Positions 11,158 to 22,418 of a stretch of 64,000 nucleotides of DNA are shown piece by piece (the stretch's first letter is position 1; every line of letters begins with the position of its first letter). The stretch spans positions 7,378,001 through 7,442,000 of the forward strand of contig NC_060019.1 in NCBI RefSeq assembly GCF_021134715.1, in the 5' to 3' direction. The position numbers and the translations under genes are program-made. Source of the DNA: Daphnia pulex (lineage: Eukaryota > Arthropoda > Branchiopoda > Diplostraca > Daphniidae). The notes under the pieces are model-generated. The model worked only from the letters and a program-made list of their open reading frames with translations, did no database searches and was not told the origin of the DNA.

Positions 11158-13376
11158 ATGATGGTCTTACGGTCACTACATTCACGGTTAGTATTTCTCT
11201 TTTTGATTTTTTTTATACGAATGATACTTAACGACGTTATCTTACAGGGGTTGCCAGCCTTTTAAACGATTCCACCGATTGTTTGCGACAAGTGTGAGCT
11301 CCGATATTTCTTCAGCTGCCAAATCAACCCCTCTTTCACAACCATTGCCTGGACTCCCTAAACCAATTTTTGCTACTGTTGGATCCAGTAATCATGAAAC
11401 CAAAATAACCGTTTTGGAAAATGGTCTTCGAGTTGCATCAGAAAACAGATATGGAAAGTTTTCAACTGTTGGAGGTACAGTTGATGTTAGATGCCAATCC
11501 TTGTTGAATGAAATAATTTGATATTAACAAATGTTTTTGTACAGTTGTAATTGATTCAGGATCAAGATATGAAGTTGCATATCCCAGTGGGGTTTCACAT
11601 TTCTTGGAGAAGTTGGCTTTTGGGGTACAAATAATTATTTTTCAACTGATGCAATTACTTTAATTCACTTCTTCAAAACTTTTCAGGCCACTCAAGAATA
11701 TGGAGATCGTGACAAAATCATGCAAGTTTTGGAAAAGCATGGTGGTATTTGTGATTGTCAATCATCCAGGTAGGCTATTTTTCATCTATAATTATTCAAG
11801 CCATTTCACAGCTTTACTTTGAATAGGGATACTTTTATCTATGCTGCCTCAATTGAAACATCAGCTCTAGATACTGCCATCAAAGTACTGGGTGAAGTTA
11901 TTTTACGACCAAAATTAACTCCGCAAGAGGTCAGCTGAATTCACTTGTGCACTCTGAAGTTTTTCGCTAATGCTTTCTTTTATTAATTTAATTAGATCGA
12001 CGATGCACGTCTGGCGATTTCGTTTGAATTGGAAAATATGGAAATCCGTCCTGAACAAGAACCTCTACTTTTGGAAATGATTCATGCGGTTAGACCAACA
12101 CACCTCTCTCGCCCTGTTTTATCTTCCTAACGTGTGTTCTTTCTAATTTACATAGGCTGCTTACAGGGATAATACGCTTGGCTTGCCGAAAGTTTGCCCC
12201 CAAGAAAATGTGACCACGATTGATCAATCGATAATTTACACGTTCCTCAACAGTCATTACGATCCGTCGAGAATGGTTCTTGCTGGTGTAGGAGTCGAGC
12301 ACGAGGCTTTGGTCGAATGCGCTCAAAAGTATTACCGATTTTGTTTATTAAAGATACTGTCAATTAATTGAAATGCGTTCTTGTAGGTATTTTGTTGAAA
12401 AGAAACCGATTTGGGTGCAAGATAGCTCTCTAGTTATCCCCGGCCGTAGAGAGATTGATCGTTCGTTAGCTCAATATACCGGTGGAATGGTCAAGGTATA
12501 TTAAACTTTCTCCTCGTTATTTCATGTATACAAATTATAATACGTTTACGTGAATATAGGTGGAGAAGGATTTGTCCGACGTCAGTCTAGGTCCAAATCC
12601 CATGCCGGAATTAGCTCACATCGTCCTCGGAGTCGAGAGTGGTTCCCATCAACACGACGACTTTGTTGCTCTTTGTGTTCTCAGTATGATGATGGGAGGT
12701 GGTGGATCGTTCTCTGCTGGTGGTCCCGGCAAGGGAATGTACACTCGTCTTTATACAAATGCTTTAAACAGGTACAATTGAATTATTTATTGCTAATCTA
12801 ATATGGGACCTTTGACAAGTTTAAAATTGCCTTAGATATCACTGGATGCATAATGCCACGGCTTACAACCATGCGTATGCTGATTCTGGCGTTTTCTGCA
12901 TTCATGCTTCGTCCCACCCATCACAACTGAGAGAATTGGTAGATGTTATCACTCGCGAATTAGTTGCAATGGCTGGAATTATCGAGCATTCGGAATTATC
13001 GGTAAGTTCAATTTTAAAGTAGCAATTTAAGTTTCAGTCGTCTAATTAATTTTTGTGAATTTCACAGAGGGCCAAAAAACAATTGCAGTCAATGCTTTTG
13101 ATGAACCTTGAGAGCCGTCCTGTAGTTTTTGAAGACATTGCTCGACAAGTTCTGGCTACTGGCAAGCGGAAGCGAACGGAAGAGTTCATTGATAAAATCC
13201 GTTCTATTACAGCTGAAGATATTCAGAGAGTCGCTAGTCGAATGCTGAAAACCAAGCCTTCAGTGGCCGCTCTTGGTGATTTAAGGAGACTCCCTGAATA
13301 CCAGTCAATCGAATCTGCCCTATCAAGTGCTGACGGCAAACTCCCGCGACGAGGAAGATTTTCCGTCTTCCATTAA
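11158..13376 (+). CDS. PMPCA: Mitochondrial-processing peptidase subunit alpha
   Basis: Eleven exons: 11158-11186, 11248-11474, 11545-11624, 11687-11769, 11827-11929, 11996-12088, 12156-12328, 12387-12495, 12560-12771, 12836-13001, 13068-13376. They join in phase to 527 aa, normal for the family. The Arg-rich, acid-poor N-terminus fits a mitochondrial transit peptide. The M16 peptidase fold follows. The zinc site is degenerate, as expected for the non-catalytic alpha subunit: His104 and Glu107 remain (HFLEK), but the second His of HxxEH is Lys108. The glycine-rich substrate loop is at about residues 345-360 ([16 protein letters not shown]). With the beta subunit it removes presequences in the matrix. 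Tandem ATGs at 11158 and 11161 leave the start ambiguous by one codon. A polyadenylation signal AATAAA lies at 13534-13539. The donor after exon 5 (GTCAGC) is weak but phase supports it. Confidence 0.95.
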
Positions 13377-13733
13377 TCTTGATGAATCTTATCCGCTTGA
13401 GGGCATTATCGTCCATCGTTTCTGATCGGAAGTTTTGAACAGAACAACATCAATAAGTCGGCAAGTCAACTACAACAATGTTAACAATGTTATATTTGGT
13501 TGTACATCGCGACCCATAGAATCTTGTGTTTTAAATAAAATTCTTTTCGATTATTTGAGTTTTCAATACGCTTGTCACTGTTGCCTTAAGTCAAGTTTGG
13601 TAACATTTATTTTTCCAAGAAATGTATTGTGTTCCAAGAAGCAAGCACATGTTTGGTTCCGTGTTAGTTCAACATTTAAAAAACATATTAAACTATTACA
13701 AATTTAAAGTAACAAATGTCTTCAATTTCCAAA
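13377..13733 (+). other. PMPCA 3' UTR and convergent gap
   Basis: Contains the PMPCA polyadenylation signal (13534-13539); nothing else is recognised before the convergent BTB gene. Confidence 0.6.
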
Positions 13734-14339
13734 TTATAATGTGGTAAGGAGGAAGGTGGCAACTTCATCGATATCCAAAGGAACATTTCTATTGAGTTCG
13801 CAAATTCTTTTTAAGGTTCCCACTTCGTACAATTCGGCCAACACAGTTATCTGTCTGATATTGACGCTAGAATCCAAAGAACCCCTTCTCAGAAATGTCA
13901 AAAAGTGCTTCACGACTTTAAGATTCATTTGAAAAGTAACAGAGGGTTTGTCGGGGGCGTCTACCTTGCTTGCATCGAGTTTAGAAGTGACATCCGGGGA
14001 AATGCAGTTGGCGACTTGGCAAATTTTCATCAATGTCTCCACTTGGTACATTTTTGCAAGTTCAAGAAGCTGCTTGTTAGTGGCGGAAATCTCCAAACAA
14101 CCGGTGTACAAAAACTTAAAAAAGTGCTTCACAACATCAATATCCATATTCTCATCGATAACAATAGAAGATTTTGCTTGATCGTTGTTGTCTAACAAGA
14201 CACTCAATACGGGACTACGAGCGGAGAGAATTACTCGGTGTGCTTCCAGTTTAATGGGTCCGACAATTATTTCAACATCCGTCAGCTGTTGGTTTAAAGC
14301 GGCCTGCCAAAGCTGAGTCGTCCACGAAGTGTCCATCAT
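13734..14339 (-). CDS. BTB/POZ domain protein, C-terminal part of a split MATH-BTB gene
   Basis: A 201-residue frame starting at tandem ATGs (14339/14336). Residues about 5-105 are a BTB/POZ domain of the SPOP-like kind (LTDVEIIVGPIKLEAHRVIL, then ARSPVLSVLL), used by MATH-BTB proteins to dimerise and bind Cullin-3. The second half of the BTB fold is repeated: VVKHFFKFLYTGCLEIS near residue 68 reappears as VVKHFLTFLRRGSLDSS near residue 147, followed in both by similar leucine-rich helices. The MATH half that normally precedes BTB lies upstream in the same reading frame but is cut off by a TAA at 14357-14355. The gene may be a BTB-only protein or a pseudogene; the intact neighbour (14846-15694) shows the usual layout. 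Confidence 0.65.
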   Translation of the reverse strand: MMDTSWTTQLWQAALNQQLTDVEIIVGPIKLEAHRVILSARSPVLSVLLDNNDQAKSSIVIDENMDIDVVKHFFKFLYTGCLEISATNKQLLELAKMYQVETLMKICQVANCISPDVTSKLDASKVDAPDKPSVTFQMNLKVVKHFLTFLRRGSLDSSVNIRQITVLAELYEVGTLKRICELNRNVPLDIDEVATFLLTTL

Positions 14340-14354
14340 TTCGTAATGATAGTT

Positions 14355-14741
14355 TTATAGACTGCTAGTAATTTCGATACGAAAATAAAGATGGAAGCAA
14401 GGATATCCACGTCTATCATGGAAATCTTTTTCTAGCGATCTATTCCCTTGCACCGTGAAGAGAATCAGTCCCATAACATCTGCTCTTGTTGGTTTCATTT
14501 CCATCCATGTCCGATAATTATCCATGGAACAAAATGCTTTCGCCACTTTAAAACCGAAATTGCGATGATCTGAGCAGATTAAATGAATCCATGGATGCTC
14601 TATCCGCTCTATCCTGCCTGATAACTCGTTACCAAAAACATGAAGGGCAAATACATTTTCGTTTTGATATTTGACTTCAAACGGGCTCAGTGCATGTGAA
14701 ATATGGTGAAATTCACAGGGGTAATGGAAAACGGACGTGCA
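14355..14741 (-). pseudogene. Disrupted MATH-like half of the MATH-BTB gene
   Basis: An open stretch of about 128 codons in the same frame as the downstream BTB ORF, ending in TAA at 14357-14355. Its end (CFHLYFRIEITSSL, stop, NYHYE) lines up with CTFSFSIWIEGSDSAYSYH in the intact neighbour, so the stop falls inside the conserved MATH-to-BTB linker. There is no in-frame ATG before MDNYRTW, and an in-frame TGA closes the frame at 14744-14742. This fits a decayed gene. Sequencing error or a rare stop polymorphism is the alternative. Confidence 0.55.
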
Positions 14742-14845
14742 TCATGGAAAATTTCCGTCTCTTTATCCGGCCTAAAGTCAGATTTAATCATTTAATGCTC
14801 AAAATAATATGGTAGGTGAATTTTGAAAGTAAACAATCTGTATTT

Positions 14846-15694
14846 TTACCTTATGTGTACGGAATCTGAAAACTTTGCTTCCATGTGCATTTCTGCCGCA
14901 TCCGGGTTAATTTCACGCAAACAGCTCATCATCTGCTTGACATCAATATTCTTCAACGCAGCCCGACACAAGTTGACCAGAGTAATAACCTTATAACGTT
15001 CAGCCAAGTTTAGCAGCTCTTCATTAAATAACGAAGATTTCATCGGTTCTCCTGTGTAAAGAAAGTAAAGAAACTGTTCCACACTCGCTGGATCCACGTC
15101 GTCTATTCGAATAATCTGTTGAAGACCATCGCCATCGTCGTCCTTTCGTTCTGGCTTTTCTTTTGTGAACTCCGCTGCAAAGACAGGACTTCGAGCAGCA
15201 AGAACGGCTTTGTGAGCTGAAAACTTCTTGTCTTTGACGACGAATTCAACATCAACATGATGTTGGCTTTTCAAAGAGGCATTCCAAAATTGTTCTTTGG
15301 TCAAGCGGTCGGATAAATGATAAGAATAAGCGGAGTCGCTTCCTTCTATCCAAATTGAGAAGGAAAATGTGCACTTTTCAGCTGGCATCTCGGTGAGATT
15401 GGCTTTAAACAACTGCAAACTTTCACCTTTATAACTTTCGTGAATTAGACTGGATTCGAGACTTTGTTTACTGTAATGCACTTTATGAACTCTCAACCCA
15501 AGTTTGTTCAGGTTAACAGCTAAGAATATCAAGATTGGATTCTTAGTTTTCGTAGTGTCCTTTAAGCATAGCCGAAATACTTTTTCTCCACGAAATAAAA
15601 TCCATTTGGTTAAAACTGTTGTAGTTTTCTTGACGGGCTCTACTATCCAATCATGAAACAATACCAGTCGGGACCCCAAAAATGAACTGGCCAT
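14846..15694 (-). CDS. MATH/BTB (SPOP/TDPOZ-like) protein
   Basis: Single-exon, 282 aa, start ATG at 15694. Residues about 1-118 resemble a divergent MATH/TRAF-like domain (IWIEGSDSAYSYHLSDR closes it). Residues about 131-240 are BTB (VDVEFVVKDKKFSAHKAVLA, ARSPVFAAEF, FLYFLYTGEP), followed by a BACK-like helical tail. Proteins of this type bind substrates through MATH and Cullin-3 through BTB, acting as ubiquitin-ligase adaptors. The substrate cannot be told from sequence. It is intact, unlike its relative 0.1 kb downstream, and runs away from PSMD5. Confidence 0.75.
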   Translation of the reverse strand: MASSFLGSRLVLFHDWIVEPVKKTTTVLTKWILFRGEKVFRLCLKDTTKTKNPILIFLAVNLNKLGLRVHKVHYSKQSLESSLIHESYKGESLQLFKANLTEMPAEKCTFSFSIWIEGSDSAYSYHLSDRLTKEQFWNASLKSQHHVDVEFVVKDKKFSAHKAVLAARSPVFAAEFTKEKPERKDDDGDGLQQIIRIDDVDPASVEQFLYFLYTGEPMKSSLFNEELLNLAERYKVITLVNLCRAALKNIDVKQMMSCLREINPDAAEMHMEAKFSDSVHIR

Positions 15695-16763
15695 GATGTA
15701 TACAAAGGAACGGAATGAAGTAAATATTGAATTATGAAAGCGAACGTTCCTGCAAGAACTAGGTTTGTTTTATTACCTTGGTTGTATTTAATTTGGCCTC
15801 ACCGAGAGAGTTAAATCGAGCGTATGTACGCAGTTATATTCGGGATGAATTACGCAGAAGCCGTTTAAGACCTTATCGTTTTCTTGCTTTCATTCAAAGA
15901 CAGTTAAAAACCTTATCAAAGCCAAAAAGATAAAAGGGATTATATCTATATTTGTTTCTGTTTTGTTTTTGTGTTTTTCAAAATTTAAATTTATAAGCAT
16001 TATATAATAGGGATATGGATCACAACCTCAATCAGAATTTCCCTTTAAAACTGGCTTCTTTAATGAAGAGCTTGAAAAATAAATACACTACAACACTGGC
16101 AATTTTATAATACGTTGGAGGAATTCCCGAAAACGGCCGCACAGCGCACACGCACTTACGTTCACCGTAGGCTACGTAAATAAAAAATATTACAACCTAA
16201 AACTCGCTAAAACTATTCACTCATGCTGGTTACATTTAAAAATGAATGAAACAATTCATGTTTAATTGGTTCGGGCACAACATGAGATGAACACTTATAT
16301 ACCATTACACATATCCATCTGCTTTCCTATTCAAGACTTATAGAGCTGAACGTCGATATCGAAAGAGACAGATCCGAACGTCTTCCATAGCTTAGAGGCA
16401 CTACCCAATCTAGCTGTATATCACCGAATTTATATCACCGATGTGAATTTAACTGAACGAAGGGAAAAAAGCTAACAGAACTGTGGGATCTGAGATCTCT
16501 ATCTTTCTAGAAAAGCTTTCACTGTAACTGCACGTATTTAAAAAATCCCAGTAGACTCCCTTTCCCGGCATAATATAGCAGACGAATTGAGTCTGTCAAT
16601 AGTGTCCTGTCCATTCATTCGTTGTCTTCTGCAACGTTTGATGTGGTCGTTTTGTTAAATTTTGTTTCAAAAACTTCGTCTATTGAAACAAAACATCAAC
16701 TCATTATTTAGTTTTGTCCAGTTCATTGTACTTTTACTTTGTTGAAGATTAAGTTGCCTCAAG
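15695..16763. other. Intergenic region between divergent MATH/BTB gene and PSMD5
   Basis: AT-rich, no supported reading frame or RNA gene. It should contain both promoters; no specific motif stands out. Confidence 0.5.
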
Positions 16764-18644
16764 ATGGCATCTCCGTTGGATGAAATGACCAAGCTGTTAG
16801 CTGGCCTGTCACTGGGTAGCAATTGTATGAAAACTCTTGAATCGTTACGAATTCTCTTGGCATCTGTCTCTCTAAGCGAACTTAAGGACTATACCCCGAA
16901 AATCGACATTGACAGAATATACAAATGTCTTGCTACTTCAAATAGGTAAGATAATTTTTATTCCAATTTAACGGTGCAATGATTTACTTTTCCTCACACT
17001 TAACCATTGCCTTATTGAATCTCTTCCCTTTACTCCAGGGATCAAATTGATTTAACATGTGAAATTCTTAAGCGCATTCTAGGCACCATTCCTGTTGGGC
17101 ATGCCTTGAGTAAGTATGAAGATCTGTTCTTAGAAGGACTAGCTCATTCAGAAAATCGTGTAAAGGAATTGATATTTCAAGAGGTATACTATATCATTGA
17201 TTTAAAAAATCAATTTAATGATTTAATGCTCTCTATCTTTCTTGATCAAGCTACAAATGGCAGCTGATGATGAGCAAGCCTGTGAACAACTTTCAACTAA
17301 GATGGAACTTTTGCAATCCTGTTTACAAGCAGTTGGGAGTGATGATTCATCGATTGCTGGTAAAGCCAGTAAAGTGTTTATGTCTCTTGCACGCCAACGC
17401 AGTGCTGCAAGTGTGTTGGTGTCTCCTCCAATCGTTGAAGAAATGCGTATTGTCAGCCGCAAAAATGATGTTGTCCGCTACAGAATCTACGATATTCTAA
17501 TCACCTACTGTTGCGCGTCCCAAGAAAACTTGACATTTTGCGAAGAGAAAGAGCTCATCAGTTCCCTTCTGGCAGAAGTTTTAGTTGGAGACATTCTTGT
17601 CCAGCTTAACGCATTGGAACTTATAACGACTCTAGCGTCTTGCCAACATGGTCGGGACTATCTCGAGCGACAAGGAATCATTCAGAAACTCGCCGGTAAT
17701 TTGGACGAGGCTACAGCAGATCCTCTTGCCTCACTGCTCGTTCCCGGGCTGATGAAATTTTTCGGTGCGCTGGCTCATTTTCAACCGGATGTATTGGCCA
17801 GATATCCGAACTTTACAAATACGATGTTCAACTTGATCGACGACTCCGACGTTTCAATGAGGATGATTGCTATTGAAACTCTTTCCTTTATTGCTACTGA
17901 ACGCGATGGCAAGTTCGCTCTGAATCAACAAGGTATGAAACTAGACGTCTACCATTCTCTTATTTAAACCCATTACTAATTTAACGTTACTCTTGCCTAG
18001 GTTCTAAACTCGATAGTGCAATCAAGACTATTGGAGCATTATTCACCCATGCTTACAATGACGTCCGTCTGAAAGCACTTGATTCCTTTGCGGAGTTGAT
18101 ACACATCCCTTCAACCGAAGTATGCCAATGTATTCTTGGTCTTTATTATTAGCTTTTCATTTCTATTATTGAATTTATAGACGACTGACGAGGAATTACA
18201 AAAAATCGTCGAACGTTGGTTTCATCAGCTTGACTCCAAGCCAATCCAGTTGGTTATGAACGTTACGAAACAACCATTCAAAGATTTAAGGTTTTCTGCT
18301 CTGCGCATACTTCTGCAACTTGTTCCTCAAATTTGGGCTCAAAAGCTCATGAGTCAACAGCCAGGTAATATAATGAATGGATTTTTTTTTTCTTTAGCTT
18401 AATTTAATAATTCGTTAATTAATAAATAATAGGTTTCTTGGAGTTTCTACTCGACAGACGGGCTGAGCCAGACAAAGACTGTCACGAGCTGAAATTCAAC
18501 GTCTTAAAAAAATTAAGCGAGTCGATCAATCCAGAAGCTGCGATATGGAGCGATTATTGTATGGCCCAGATGCGTGATCACGTACGAGAAGGATGTTGGT
18601 TTGCGCGCGCCCAATCCGCTGTTGCCTTTGAGAGCGGCCCATAA
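16764..18644 (+). CDS. PSMD5: 26S proteasome non-ATPase regulatory subunit 5 (assembly chaperone S5b)
   Basis: Six exons: 16764-16945, 17039-17183, 17251-17932, 18001-18119, 18181-18364, 18433-18644, joined in phase to 507 aa, close to the family's usual length. The protein is all helical HEAT/ARM-like repeats, with the family's N-terminus and the closing segment near FARAQSAVAFESGP. PSMD5 is a cytosolic chaperone that binds the ATPase Rpt1/Rpt2 side of the 19S base during proteasome assembly and is absent from the mature particle. The start ATG at 16764 is the first in the exon. The gene is convergent with the SLC35A gene, 316 bp apart. Confidence 0.88.
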
Positions 18645-18960
18645 CTATTGTAATTCCAGGTTGATTACATTTTTCTTTTGGGGTTGGCAAGGAAAATTTA
18701 TGGTACAGTCAGATATCTCATGCGATAAATTAAACTTGTTTCTAGAAATTTGTAATTCCCGATTCGATTTTTGATTAATTTAGTATTACCGTATTTACAA
18801 CTAAATCATTAACAGTGTCTGTGTCTCATAGACCTACTATTTTAAGTCCGTACAAGACATGGAAAAGCCATTTTTGCACCCAAAAATTGTGTTTGAACTA
18901 GGTTCCTTCAAAAGGTTTGATAGATTGTAACAACGTAATTTTTTATACATGAAAATCGTT
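18645..18960. other. Gap between convergent PSMD5 and SLC35A genes
   Basis: Should hold both 3' UTRs; no coding or RNA feature seen. Confidence 0.5.
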
Positions 18961-20464
18961 TCATAACAATTTGAGTGGTGTCACTGAATGCAACCCTGTT
19001 AACCGCAACAGGTGACTCTTCTCGTCAGTGGCAGTTGTATACAAGAAAGTAGCCAATATGATTGCAAATGTGCCGACAATGAATGTTGGCGTTAAATTAG
19101 TGTCTTCCAGTACGAAATAGGAAAGAACGCACGACAGTACAATCGAATTAGATGTTGCAAATGTTTTCAGAATGTTGTCGGCAAATTTCATAGTTCCCGC
19201 CACGATTATTCCTCCGAGGGCCTTTTACAATTCAGAATTTAAAAAATAATAATAATTGAGTTCAGTTATTAGGTTTCTGAAGCAGTGAATGTAATTTAGA
19301 AATTTTACTGCAATTGATTACCTGCATCGTTGCTATTAACCACACAAATGGACTGTATCCATAAAAATACCCTTGTGTGCTGACGAGATCACCGTCTTTT
19401 AACAGGACGCCCCAAAAGGCGAAGAAAACAGAAAACAAACCTAGAAAATAATAATAATAATAATGCCAAACTGCGTTTTAGTAAACGGGAAAACGTATTA
19501 CGAAAAAACGTATTACTTACTAAGTTGAATACTTCTTATTAACAGGGAAGGTTGCTTTCCATTTTTAATTAATTTCTCATTGTAGACTCCGGCGAAACCA
19601 CTGGTTAGTGTGGCACAGCAAATCGCCAAGATGCCCAAAAAATAAACGGAACCTTCCTTTTCAGAACGGAAACTGATATCGCCGCTCTCTTCATTGAAAT
19701 TTAGCTGTTCGGATAATTATTTTCCACAAAAGTAAAATTAAGTTTACGTTTAACTCTTTTCTGTTGCTTAACCTTTTGTACTTGCCTGAGTTAAAATGAC
19801 CCCAAGCATCAACAGTATGAGTGAAAGCCATTTCTTAATTGGCAGTATTTGATTAAGTAATATCCTTGCAAATAATGCGGTCGTCAAGATTCTCGTCTGA
19901 TAAGTTACCTTAAAGAAAAAAATAATTAGATAAGAAATCGTATTTCATCCCCAAAAGAGACAAATCTTATTGTTTACACATGGTTTAAAAGAAAGTATTT
20001 AATAACTCAGCGGTTTTTACTTGGTAGGTGGCTGCGTCGACACACGATAATGCATAAATGATCAAATTATCCTGTAGCACGTAAAGAAAACTTGGCACTG
20101 CCAAAGGAAACGTGTCAATTGGTCGACATAAGATTTCATTGTACAACAGATGGAACGTCTTTCGAACGGAAAATTTCAATTTAACCGTCATGAGCAGAGT
20201 GAGAACGATGGAAAGTTTGATGAGTTCCATGGTGAGCACCAGTGTCGATACGACGTACTCGTTCTTTGATGCCGAAGCATTAATCATCGACACCCGTAAA
20301 GAAAGAACTGTGGCTGTATTCTTTGTTAATAAAATAAAACTTATAAATCGAAAAAAAATATAAAAAATTTTTAGATTGTGGGCGATTAAAAACGTATGCC
20401 TTACTTGTATTGTTAACAAAAACAGCAAGCCATAACGAATGGCTGAGGAAGAAGAAATAAACAT
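18961..20464 (-). CDS. SLC35A-family nucleotide-sugar transporter
   Basis: Six exons on the minus strand: 20464-20405, 20320-20021, 19908-19786, 19704-19521, 19440-19322, 19221-18961, joined in phase to 348 aa. The product is very hydrophobic with about ten membrane helices. It carries the SLC35A signature AATYQVTYQTRILTTALFAR after the fourth helix, the conserved FAGVYNEKLIK stretch, and GGIIVAGTMKFADNILKTFA followed by TSNSIVLSCVLSYFVLED near the C-terminus. Members move UDP-GlcNAc, UDP-Gal or CMP-sialic acid into the Golgi lumen in exchange for the nucleoside monophosphate; substrate cannot be assigned from sequence alone. The intron after exon 3 begins with GC (CAG|GCAAGT). The acceptor before exon 2 (TTAACAAAG) is weak. 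Confidence 0.85.
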
Positions 20465-21830
20465 TTTTTAAAAGTTAAACTCAAACCGCAATATCCTCGT
20501 TAGTCAAGAAACTGTTCATTAGCTTATAAAACAAGCGTTCCGGAAAAAACAAAGGGAATAACTAAAATGACAGTGGAGCCATTATTACCCAGTTCGAATA
20601 CAATTGTACTGCGTCTACGTGGCACAAGAGCTGTACGAGATCAATTTTCCGTATGCATCACTCCATGCCGAGAAGAGATCATGCTTCACTCGGTATAGTT
20701 GCAGCATGCGCCCTCCATGATGATGGATGGTACCGTTACTTTTTTTATGGACGGAGGCGTTATTGCCTGAATCACCCTTTCCCAAGGTTATCGAGCCTAA
20801 TATCCAATTCTTTGCACCCACTTATATACGAATTATTACATCACAATACAGAGTTGCTCCGGCGAAGAAATAAAATATGATAAAGTTCGCTTTAATGAAC
20901 AGTTACACAATTTCACGTATTAAGTTGTTTTTAAACTTTTGCGTTAAATTTACCTGCCCTGTAATTACTATAGATGAATGCGGTAATTGATTTCATTCAG
21001 ATATAACCCTCTCTCATTAATCGCTACACATGTTCAATAAGAGACTAAGGAGACCCACACCAAATCGGAAATAGGAAGTCATTAACTCATTATGCCATTT
21101 AATAATGTTTTCATTGTATGCTAGGATGGGCGAGGATGGGTTATTGATTAAGAAATCCTAGTTGGCCTGCATTCCCAAATAATGCAGAATGCTGAGGATT
21201 GATTGAATTACAGGCCAACGTTTTATCACTTAGCGGATTTCTCTAACGACTAACGAAAGAACCAATCACGATAAAACACACACGGACGTCAAGGACGACG
21301 GCAAGTAAAAACAGGTCTAGCGCGTGTGTGAAAAATAAGTCTCTTGTCGTGAGACTCTGGGAAATATGCGAATTTGAATAATAAAAAAGAGAGAGATCAA
21401 AACATTAGATCGTAATTGGCGCAGAGACCAATTTCATCACCGGAAAACATTTCTTTCGACCGACCTTTTTTTCTTTTTGACAAACAAATAAGCAGCCGAT
21501 CCCTGCCCGCCAAATCGCCCAGCATGCCCATCATATGGCAAGTTTACCTTGAAAATGAAACAAAATTGACATTGACGGGAGAGGAATGCGCGGACCCGCC
21601 CCTTGTCATCCGCTGTGGTTATACCCCGTAAACATTTACTTCATTTGATTGTTTTACAATCACGTTAGAACTTAGAAGGTATAACGAGACACCCGTGGCC
21701 GCGTTATACCAAATGCTCACTAGAATCATACAACTCAGATTGCAACTTGGCAGCAATATAATACTCATGCCAGCCTTACCGTCAATGCTGTTTGTGTTGA
21801 CTGTGACACCTAAACCTTACAAAAACAGCT
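20465..21830. other. Intergenic region, SLC35A 5' end to array edge
   Basis: AT-rich; small open frames at 20615-20880 and 21416-21631 have no recognisable domain and no splice partners, so none is called. The right edge (21831) is where the tandem array begins. Confidence 0.5.
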
Positions 21831-22418
21831 TTTGCAGTCCTGCAGAGTGCAGACGACCTTCCGAAATCCGAACTGCGAAATGCGAATGTCGTTAATGAGC
21901 GGTGTTGTCCTATTACCAATTACCAGACTGTAGAAAGCAGGCATGTGTGAATGTGTGATTAAACACACAAATTTGTTTCTACTTTCTTATAATTAACACA
22001 AAATTTTAATCGCTTTCTGTTTGAGTAAATTGGAAATGCACTGACATAATGTCGTAATTGTTGCACAATTCACCCCAAGCGGCCATATTACGCACTATAA
22101 CAATCGGCGCGAATTAACTGAACGAATCTTGAATCGAAACGATAATCAAATAAAATTTTATTACTCTGCCTTAAAAAAAAACAACTGATTAATGTTTGAA
22201 TAATTAAAACGGAATCACTGCAACAAAATTCAAGTTAATTGGTTGACACAATTTCGAGATATAGCCGTAATTGTAGGAGGAAGTCGACTTGCAAACAAAG
22301 ATTTGCCCTTCTTTTTCATACATAAGGGATCGCCACCGCATATGATCCCATTGTACACCATCTGTAAGCTTCTACGCCTTCTAGATAAAGTTACTGTGAT
22401 TATAACCTGGCAAGAAAA

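Noticed and set aside
20615-20880. Overlapping 68- and 75-codon frames upstream of the SLC35A gene
   Set aside because: No domain, codon use looks random, no splice signals that would join them to the gene.
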